Shown in pieces: positions 55,466 through 64,000 of a stretch of DNA of 64,000 nt. The first letter of the stretch is position 1; each line of letters opens with the position of its first letter. A program made the translations under genes and the position numbers. This stretch comes from Alopecurus myosuroides (lineage: Eukaryota; Streptophyta; Magnoliopsida; Poales; Poaceae): NCBI GenBank assembly GCA_028641055.1, contig CM054062.1, forward strand, positions 12,374,826-12,438,825, written 5' to 3'. The notes beneath the pieces were generated by a model. The model did no database searches and was not told the origin of the DNA. It was given only the letters and a program-made list of their open reading frames with translations.

Positions 55466-55927
55466 TGTCGTGGGATAATCACGGCAGACATTACCGGGGG
55501 TAACTTATCTTGGGGCAATTCGACTCTGGTGTTTGGGAGAGGGTTTTGCTCAGGGGAGATCATGCTGATAATCGATCTGGTAGCTCTGGCAATCAAGTCG
55601 CCGAGTCTCCGATCTAGGGTTACAATCTCAACTCTCGTATTACAGGGGATACTCGAATAGCTAGTCAAAACTCGTGTTAGTCTAACCCTGGGAGCCGGTT
55701 TATGTAATACCCGGCCCCCTGGCTTCCTATCCAAGGCGTACTCGGAGTCCTACCCGGTCACTGCATACAAACCCTAAGTTTCCTTATCGAAACCCACAAT
55801 CCGGGTTACGAAGCCTACACTTCTGGGCCTTCTAGAAACTCCTTTTCCTCAAGCCGGGTCTTGCGCAGCTCCCTTTGGGCCGAGTTACACCTTGACGTTA
55901 GCCTACCGGGTTATCATCCCTCCATCA
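55466..55927 (-). repeat. 5' LTR of A
   Basis: Partner of 7478-7940. The TATATAA seen in the other copy reads TACATAA here (complement of 55699-55706), so the promoter copy that would drive gag-pol has lost its TATA match. Confidence 0.92.
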
Positions 55928-56012
55928 AGCACTATCTTGTTAACTCGAAAAAGAAGCTAAAATTTGTAGTTAACCTATTCCCCCCCCCTTGAGCTAACCT
56001 CTCGATCTTACA
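55928..56012 (+). repeat. 5' LTR of E, last segment
   Basis: AGCAC (55928-55932), then the LTR end up to CTCGATCTTACA. The initiator-Met PBS TGGTATCAGAGCC follows from 56015. Confidence 0.9.
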
Positions 56013-56071
56013 ATTGGTATCAGAGCCTCGTCTCTTTATTAAGGGTGTTACCGCCTAAAGAGGAGGGAAGG

Positions 56072-58495
56072 ATGGCTAATGAACCCGTCACCATGGAGGG
56101 GATTCAAAAGCTAATCCAAGCTATGATTGATAACTCCGAGAAAAATATGGAGGGAATAATAAAGGAATTGGTATTTTCATATAATCATTCTAAATAAAAT
56201 GTTGTCTTAGATGAACATGGAAACCCCATTCCATCTAAGGAAGGGTCCGCAACATCGGCACCCGGAAGTGGTAGTGGTGGTAATTATTTTGGTTTTGCTT
56301 ATAACAATGCTCCAAATGTTTAACATTCACATGTTAATCATCTTGGTCCACCTCCTATGGTGGATAGGCATCGTTTTACTAATTGGAAAGCTTCCATGAA
56401 GTCTTACATGTGCAACTCTTCAATGCAAATATGGAGAATTGTTGAAAAAGGGTATGAGCCAAAGGATCCCTTGAACTAAAGCTCAAGTGACATCATAGAT
56501 GAGCAACTCAACGCTCATGCCTTGCACATGTTGGAGAAGGCAATGGAAAAGGAAGGAGTTGAGCACATCCGGTCCTTCTCAAGTGCGAATAAAGCTTTGG
56601 ATTACCTTGTTGATATGTTTGACGGCAACGTCAACCTTCAACGATCCAAGAAGTCAATCATCCAAAGACGAGTTGAGAACTTTCATTTGGGTGATGGAGA
56701 GAACATTGAAGACATGTTTATAAGACTCAAGGCTCTCGTAAATGACATGAGAGATTGTGGACTCAAGGATTGTACGGAGAATTGGGTCAAGGAGAGATTT
56801 CCACTCACCTTGATTCCATACAATGAAGGCATGGTGATGAATGTGCAATCAAGGGCCGATTACTTGGATCTATCCCCCAATGATGTTTTGGATCTCTTCC
56901 TCAATCTAAAAGTCATGAAGCAAACCTCTGATGATGTCATGGACCGTGTAAACGGAATGAAGAAACCATCTCTTGCTTTGAAGGCTAAGGCCATCCCCTA
57001 TGGAGATAATGACTCAAGTGATGATGGTGGATCCACACATGAGGTTTTCGAGAAAGAGATGAAGACATCACATGAAGAATGTTTGGACCTTGCTCAACAC
57101 AAGTGGCGGAAGAAAGGAGATTTTAGATCAAATGCCACCAAGAACAAGGGAAAAGAAGTCTCAAGCGTGAAGAAGGCAAGGACTTGCTTCAATTGTGGAG
57201 ATACTGAACACTTTATTGCCGAGTGCCCCTTCAAGAATAGAATTGAAAATGGTGGAAGACTCATCAACAAATCCACCTTTATTCCCAAGTACAATAACTT
57301 CATCAAGAGAGGCCATCCTAGGGAAATGATTTCAAAAGAAGTTGAGTACACGTCCGGTGGTGAAGAGAGTGGTGGTGAAGGTGAACAAGTAGGTATGGCG
57401 GCCATGGCTAGGGGGGTCGTACCTCCTAACTTAACCTCTCTATTCTCCAAGCCTAATGACAACAAGGGTCCCTCGAGTCACAAGTGCTTCATTGCCAAGG
57501 TTATACCCCCAAAGGTGACTCCTACACTCAAACTTGCAAACTCTTCTATGCCTTCACTATTAAATTGTGTCGAGGAAGACCCCTTGACAAACTTTGTAGA
57601 GAAACTTGAAGGAGAAACTAAATCTATCTTTGTCTCTCTCATGGATCAATTAAGTGAGGCACATGGCCTCATTGATGAACACGAGGAGAGAATAACTTTA
57701 CTTGAAAAGTTTGCTCATTATGATGCTAGTAAAATTGAGGAGCTTGAAAAAGCTCTAGATGAATCACATTGCTTTAGAGAAAGCATAGAGGAAACCTTTG
57801 CAATTGACATAGCTAAAGCAAAACTTGATTGTGAGCATGATTTTGCTAAGGTGACGGAATTCATGGCCTTAAATGATGCAACTAACCAAGGTTACAATGA
57901 ACTCATTAAGGATTTTGATAAGATTAAAATTGATCATCGAACAATTTCAAATGAGCTCAAAACCTTGAAAGGGTTAAAAAATGTGGATGAACACTCTTGT
58001 ATTACTAACACTTTGTGTGTCAAGGCAACTCTAATTGAGGAGAACAATAGGTTGAAGGCACAACTCAACAAAGGTCTTGCCACATGCATTCAAGGGAAAA
58101 AGAACCTTACTGATCTTTTGAGTAGTCAAAAGAGAGTTATTGGCAAGGAAGGCCTTGGTTTTGCTTCAACTTCGAAGGTGGCCTACAAGAAGAAGTCAAC
58201 TCCCTCCACTAACTCTATTGTTTTTGTGAAGGAGGGGGAGTTGTCTAATGATGAAGATGAGTTTGATATAATTGCTAAGAGTATTGTTCCTAGTAACACT
58301 ACTACTCACAACAACTTTGCGGGAAAGTACAACCCATCTTATGTGCTTCTTAAATCTATTGATGGTCATGTTTATGCAAAATATGTTGGCACCTCATATG
58401 GTGATGATTACAAGTATGCTATTTGGGTTCCTAAGACCCTTGTGACCGACAAGAAAGGATCCATCCAAAAATGGGTACCTAAGAGAAGAAGTTGA
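56072..58495 (+). pseudogene. Gag of E, decayed N-terminus
   Basis: ATG 56072 matches C's gag start. In-frame stops lie at 56195-56197, 56321-56323 and 56477-56479. After that the frame is open to TGA 58493-58495, including MFDGNVNLQRSKKSI, the CCHC knuckle CFNCGDTEHFIAEC near 57190, the SIRE-type helical extension and the WVPKRRS end. The final TGA and the following +1 frame change are the same as in C. Confidence 0.87.
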
Positions 58496-58505
58496 TTCAT
58501 TGTAG

Positions 58506-61500
58506 GGTTGTGCTTCTGGAGGAACATCATGGATGATTGATAGTGGTTGTTCCGCACACATGACCGGAAGCAAGGAAGTATTTAATGGTTTAAAACTCCA
58601 AATCCTCAAATTTGCTCAAGTAACTATTGGTGATTGCTCACAACTTAAGGTATTAGGACATGGCAAGGCGGTCATTTCTCCGGATTCATCCATTGAGAAA
58701 GTCCTCCTTGTTGAGTCCCTTGGCTATAATCTTCTTTCCGTCTTGCAACTTTGTGAATGCAATTTTACATGTGTATTTGGGCGACATCACGTGCTTGTTC
58801 TTCACACCATTTCTCTTAAAGTACCCTTTGTTGGATTTGTGGAAAACACTATGTATATAGTGGATTTCTCGAAAGAAACTACACATATCGCCACTTGTCT
58901 AATGGCTAAATCCGACGTGGGGTGGCTTTGGCATCGCCGCTTGGGCCACGTCGGTATGAGAAATTTACAAACTCTTGTGAAGGGTGAGCACGTGGTAGGA
59001 CTAACAAGTGTGATTTTTTCCAAAGATCGGCCTTGTATCTCTTGTATTGCCGGAAAGATGCATGAGAAGAATCATCCCAAGACATCAATCATCTCCACAA
59101 CAAGGCCCTTTGAGCGTATTCACTTGGACTTATTTGGGCCTCCCACATATGATAGTCTCGGTGGAAAAAAGTATTGTTTGGTGATTGTTGATGATTATAC
59201 AAGATACAATTGGGTATTCTATATCAAGAAGAAGAGTGAGACTCAAGAAAGGTTCATATCTTGGGCCATGGAAGTGCAACGCCAATATGACACCAAGATC
59301 TTGTCAATTAGGAGTGACAATGGGTCCGAGGTTCAAGAACTACACTATGGATGAATTCTTGTGTGAAGAGGGGATAAGACATCAATATTCCGCTGCGTAC
59401 ACCCCTCAACAAAATGTTGTAGCGAAGAGGAAGAATCGCACACTTATTGATATGACAAGAACTATGATGACCGAGTTTAAATCCCCATATAACTTTTGGG
59501 CCGAAGCCATCAACACCGCTTATCATATATCTAACCGAACCTTCCTTCGTCCGATGATTGGTATGACTCCGTATAAACTCCTAACCAGTAACAAACCCAA
59601 CCTGAAGTATCTTCGAGTTTTTGGGTGTAAATGTCAAGTTTACACTAAGGGAACTAGATTGTCTAAGTTTGATCCTAGAACTTTTGATGGTATATTTGTT
59701 GGTTATGCCACGAACTCTCACACTTATAGAGTCTACAACATATCCACCGGGTGTGTTGAAGAATCTATTAATGTGGAGTTTCATGAGGATAATGGCTCCC
59801 AAGTGGAGCAAATTGATTGTGATGATGTAGGTGATGAACCTTCCTCCATAGCCATAGGAAGAATGGGTATAGGTCCACTTATACCCATTGAGGGACACCT
59901 TGTGGAAAATATGGATGGGACTAGCTCTACGCAAGTGGAGCCCTCTACATCAACCACCTATCAAATGGTAGAACAAGACCTTCAAGTGGATACCCCTCAT
60001 CAAGAAAATGATCAAGATCCACCCAATGATAATGGTGGAAATGATTTTCGTGATGCTTCACCAAGAAATCCACTCCGGATGGATCATGGTCTTGATGAAG
60101 GAAATGATGAAGATATCCCTCCAAATGAGAATGCCGATGATGCCCTAGTTCGCATCATGACTCGTCAAGACTCAAGATTGCAACAAAAGTCACATTATAA
60201 AAAGAATATTATTGGTGGCTTGGGAAGAAGTGTCTCCACTCGTGGACAAGTGCTCAAGTTTTGTGGTATTCATTCATATGTCTCTCATGTTGAACCTATC
60301 AAAGTATATGATTCTCTTGAAGATGAAGATTGGGTTCAAGCCATGCATGAAGAGCTCCATAATTTTGAGAGAAACAAAGTATGGTCACTAGTGGAAAGAC
60401 CCAAGGACCATAATGTCATTGGAACAAAATGGGTGCTCAAGAACAAGCAAGATTCTCATGGGCAAGTGACTCGCAACAAGGCTTGATTGGTTGCTCAAGG
60501 CTACTCTCAAGTCGAAGGACTTGACTACGATGAAACTTTCATTCCCGTAGCTAGACTTGAATCCATTCGTATATTACTTGCATTTTTTACTAGCCATAAT
60601 TTCATCTTGCATCAAATGGATGTTAAAAGTGCTTTTCTAAATGGTCCTCTAAATGAATTGGTATATGTTAAACAACCCCCGGGGTTCGAGGATCCCAAGT
60701 ATCCTAACAATGTGTACTACCTCCATAAGGCTTTGTATGGCCTCAAACAAGCCCCACGTGCTTGGTATGATCATTTAAAGGAGTTCCCAGTGGATCGTGG
60801 TTTCGTACTCGGGGTAATTGACCCCACACTCTTTACCAAAAGTGTAGATGGAAATTTCTTTGTATGTCAAGTATATGTTGATGATATTATATTTGGATCT
60901 TCTAATGTGAGTTTTGTAGAACAATTTGCCAAACTAATGACAAGTGAGTTTGAGATGTCTATGATAAGAGAGTTGAAGTTCTTTCTTGGTTTTGAGATCA
61001 GGCAATATTATGAAGGGACTTTTATTTTGTCAAGCAAAATATATTCAAGACATGCTCAAGAAGTTTGATATGAACAATGTCAAACCACTAGCTTCCAATG
61101 TCAACAACCGTGAATCTTACTATGGATCACGAAGGTATACTGGTTGATCCAAAACTTTATCGTTCTATCATTGGATCTTTGCTTTATCTTTGCGCATCTA
61201 GACTAGATATTATGTTTAGTGTGGGTTTGTGTGCAAAATTTCAATCTAACCCCAAGGAAACCATATGATTGTGGTCAAAAGGATTCTTAGATATTTGGTT
61301 GACACTCCTACACATGGTCTTTGGTATCCATCAAACACAACTTTTGATCTTGTGGGATGTTCGGATGCAGATTGGGGAGGTGACAAGGTGGATAGAATAT
61401 CAACCTCGGGTGCTTGCCAATTCCTTGGTAGGTCGCTCGTGTGTTGGTCTTCCAAGAAGCAAAATTGCATTGCCACCTCCTCCACGGAAGCGGAGTATAT

Positions 61501-61825
61501 TTTCGCAGCTAGTTGTTGCTCTCAACTCTTATGGATGAGGCAATGTCTTAAGGATTTTGGAATTGAGATTAAGACAATGCCTCTTTTATGTGACAATGAG
61601 AGTGCTATAAAGATTGGTCACAATCCGGTTCTTCATGGCAAGACCAAGCATATTGAGATTCAGTATCACTTCATTCGGGATCATGTGTCCAATGAAGATA
61701 TCTCACTTTCCTATGTCAACACCAAAGATCAACTTGCCGACATCCTTACAAAACCTCTAGATGAGAAGAGATTCAAGCAATTAAGGAGTGAGCTCAATAT
61801 CATATGTGCATGCAAATTTAGTTGA
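58506..61825 (+). pseudogene. Pol of E, several frameshifts and a stop
   Basis: Protease MIDSGCSAHMTG (from 58533), integrase zinc region and core, RT with YVDDIIFG near 60874, and RNase H with SDADWGGD and intact STEAEY. Breaks relative to C: an extra G near 59329, TGA at 60484-60486 (CGA in C), an extra T near 61026, a small deletion near 61090-61100 and a one-base loss near 61258. The gene is dead, though the catalytic motifs remain readable. Confidence 0.87.
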
Positions 61826-62839
61826 TTGAAAATCTTGCATACACACCTCTACTAGACTCTTATTTGGATCTTAGATGTACGCATAGACATAGGGGAGTGT
61901 TGCTCAATCAATGAGTCGACACTACTCCTATAATGCATAAATAAACAAATCATCCATAATGGTCATTTCAAATGATATAATGTGCTTCAATGATGAGTTT
62001 CGACAATGCACCCAAGATATATCTTCGCGGTGTCATATCGAATATACTCATACATGGTGGTTAAGGCCACCGTCCAAATCAAAAATTCGAGTTTTGCTTG
62101 GTTGTTCATATTGACAAGACATTTGGAGTGCAACTCATATGCATATTCTCTCTTCTATTCCATAACACATCCAATGTTGCTTTTTGTAACGTTTATGGTT
62201 TTATTCTTTCCTACGTTGGATGTGTGAGGAAATCATCGTACTAACACTTTGCTCCATGTGCACAACATCATGCCTCATACATCAATCTTGCATTATGTAC
62301 ATGGTCAAACAACTTGATTAAAACAAATCTTTTTTGGAACAAATTCTTGTACCAATGTTGTTAGAACTAGTAGTATGCCTAAATGTGTTTTACTCAAAAA
62401 AAGAGAGCAAACCAACACATTCAAAATAAAAAAAGGGGGAGTTTTTTAAAAAAAAGAAAAAAAATGCAAAAAATCCGGCCTAGGGGCCAGCGTCGTCCGT
62501 TGGGTGCCCGGCCTAGGCCGGGGTCGGGGCCAGCTGGCTCTGTTGGATGCCCGGCCTAGTGCCCGGCCAGGTCGGCTGCCCTACGCCTCACTTAACCGTG
62601 CGCAGGGGGGGGGGGGCGGTTTCAGCTCCCCTTTTCTTCTCCCCTCCCCCACCCAAAAAACTCCATGGGAGCCATGCCCCAAGGTCTCCTCCACCCACCC
62701 CCTCCCTCTAGACTCCATCCCATCCTCCCTAATCCTCAGATCTGCTAGCCTAGCCTCTCTCTCTCCCCTACTCCTCCAAACGGAATCCTCATTGGTGGGG
62801 ATTAAGAGGAGATCCACCCCATCTTTGAAGAACATCACC
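61826..62839 (+). other. E inter-ORF region with GGCCGG block
   Basis: Non-coding, parallel to 26024-27186 in C: an AT-rich part, then GGCCTAGGCCGG-type repeats at about 62476-62580, then pyrimidine-rich sequence before ATG 62840. Confidence 0.55.
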
Positions 62840-64000
62840 ATGGCTTCCAATCCGGGTACTATGGCTAATTTTTTTTTGTGTGTGCTTGCTCATTGCCTCA
62901 CTCTAGTCTCCCATTGCTTAGGGTTCCCATGTGCTATGACTAAACCTTTTTGGGATGTTGCTTAAGAATTTTTATTTTGTGTCATACCATGTTCGTGATT
63001 AGAGACTACTCTTAAGACTTTTTATTTGTGTGATGCCATGTTAGTGATTAGCAACTACTCTTAAGAATTTTTAATTTGTGTGATGCCATGTTAGTGCTTA
63101 AAGACTACTTGTTTAGGGCTATGGCTTCGGGTCTTTTATTTTTTATGATACCACTAGTGTCTATTGTCTCCATCATGCTTACGGATCTCTTGCCTAAGTG
63201 ATGCCATGCTTAGGGATTTCCTATTAAAATGTTGCCACTAGTGCTACCTCACCCATATGTCATGTGAAATCAATCTAGTATCTTGCTTACACCACATGGC
63301 CATGACATATTTGATTTGTACTCACTGCTTCACTCCATTTCAAGTCCCACTATGCCATCAAACAAACAAACTCTAAGAAATTTGTTTGCCCGTTATGTAT
63401 TTTCTTGCTCATATTTTTACTATCATGATCACTAATTCATCCATTTCTAATTCATCAATCCATCCATAAAAAAACAATGTTTTCCATATGACCATGTACA
63501 CTCATCTTGCATATGCACTTGCATTTTCATTCATTCTCAGGCAAGGAACCATGACCTATGCTCGCATGCGGATGAAGAGGAATGCTATGGAGGCTTGTGG
63601 CTCTACTCCCTCTCAATCACAGGGGAGACCTCTTCCTGTCAATAAAAATGAGCCAGTCCATGATAAATGGGGGAGTCTCAACACAACTGACTGGGAAGAG
63701 CACCGCATGAAATTCAACCCATATGCTTTCCCTCACCGCACCTGCCGCGACACTCGATTTTATTGCAAGATGCATCAGCAAGTTCATGAGTTTGTGGTCT
63801 CCACTCTAAAGAATGACCATGTGCCTGTGCATTATTTTGACATTGATGCAGCTAGAACAGTTTGGCCCGAGGTAATGGAACTCATGGATTTTCATCAGAT
63901 CACCAAGCTTATGGACTGCTCTGTTCAGTTTTCTCCAGCTCTCCTTTGGGAATTCTTTGCCACTGTTCACTTCTCCATCGAGGGTGGACATGCCATGACT
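62840..64000 (+). CDS. Env-like 3' gene of E (partial, runs off window)
   Basis: The first exon MASNP starts at 62840, with a GT donor at 62856 and an AG acceptor at 63539-63540. The main exon is open from ATG 63551 to the window end (150 codons). It shows FYCKMHQQVHEFVVSTL, FDIDAARTVWPEVMELMDF and FFATVHFS, clearly homologous to C's 27798-29242 gene. The direct splice is out of frame by one base with the main exon, so this copy may carry a small deletion or start at 63551. Function is unknown. Confidence 0.7.

Larger units (their letters stand above)
7478..55927 (-). mobile_element. Tat-lineage Ty3/gypsy element A (minus strand; split by C)
   Basis: It is bounded by near-identical ~462-bp LTRs starting TGTCGTGGGA and ending CCTCCATCA, with target duplication AGCAC at 7473-7477 and 55928-55932. 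The PBS and gag start lie beside the right LTR, so the element reads right to left: gag, protease, RT, RNase H, a second (archaeal-type) RNase H, then integrase. An antisense multi-exon gene (8947-12216) lies between integrase and the 3' LTR. This order plus the dual RNase H is the Tat layout. Element C inserted in gag (18812-54202, TSD GACTC). About ten differences between the two LTRs were seen by eye. Confidence 0.92.
6293..64000 (+). mobile_element. SIRE/Maximus-like Ty1/copia element E (old; carries the whole inner nest; 3' end outside window)
   Basis: E's LTR starts TGAAAGGACATG at 6293 and is homologous to element C's LTR (TGAAATAACATAG). It is split at 7477/55928 by element A, with AGCAC duplicated on both sides, and ends at 56012 before an initiator-Met PBS. 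Gag, protease, integrase, RT, RNase H and a 3' env-like gene follow in the copia order. The env-like gene runs off the window. Stops and frameshifts occur throughout gag and pol. E is related to but clearly distinct from C, so the two are independent insertions of one clade. Confidence 0.9.

Noticed and set aside
7478..55927. Reading the TGTCGTGGG repeats as two solo LTRs
   Set aside because: The flanking AGCAC duplication, the PBS at 55447-55463 and the gag-pol order show that they are the two ends of one interrupted element.

Overview
The window is repeat-dense genomic DNA of a grass, probably a large-genome Pooideae species such as a Triticeae or oat relative. The basis is the set of recognisable plant LTR-retrotransposon lineages: Athila-like, Tat-like Ty3/gypsy with antisense genes, SIRE/Maximus-like Ty1/copia, and a large-LTR element with an initiator-Met primer site. 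The leftmost LTR also resembles Sabrina/WHAM-type LTRs that I recall from wheat and barley. Species and family names are recollection, not a database result. I see no intact ordinary host gene.

Layout. Positions 1-1554 hold unannotated DNA and a broken minus-strand SANT/Myb-like fragment. At 1555 an Athila-like element (F) begins with LTR, tRNA-Asp-type PBS and a decayed gag-protease. It is cut at 6293 by copia element E. E's 5' LTR is split at 7478 by gypsy element A (7478-55927, minus strand, TSD AGCAC). A's gag is split by copia element C (18812-54202, plus strand, TSD GACTC). C's middle LTR is split twice: by gypsy element B (30882-43609, minus strand, TSD GGACT) and by large-LTR element D (43881-52627, TSD CCTTG). 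After A closes at 55927, E continues with LTR end, PBS, decayed gag-pol and a 3' env-like gene that runs off the window at 64000. The nest is F > E > A > C > {B, D}. The right ends of F and E lie outside the window.

How the genes work together. Each element carries its own replication set: LTR promoter, tRNA primer site, gag coat protein, protease, integrase, reverse transcriptase and RNase H. E is heavily decayed and A is moderately decayed, with a lost catalytic Asp in reverse transcriptase. C has a few nonsense changes, B has two nonsense codons in pro-pol, and D carries no coding capacity. LTR-LTR differences counted by eye fall in the same order.

The most interesting content is accessory. 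Both Tat-type elements (A and B) carry, opposite to gag-pol, a multi-exon gene with its own TATA box and GT-AG introns. In B all eight predicted exons join in frame. Both SIRE-type elements (C and E) carry a 3' env-like gene with a tiny first exon, preceded by a GGCCGG-rich block like that of the LTR promoter. D has 4.1-kb LTRs around a 0.5-kb interior. Those LTRs contain a tRNA-like Pol III promoter and a ~159-bp tandem repeat. C itself is a three-LTR compound with a second, truncated gag.
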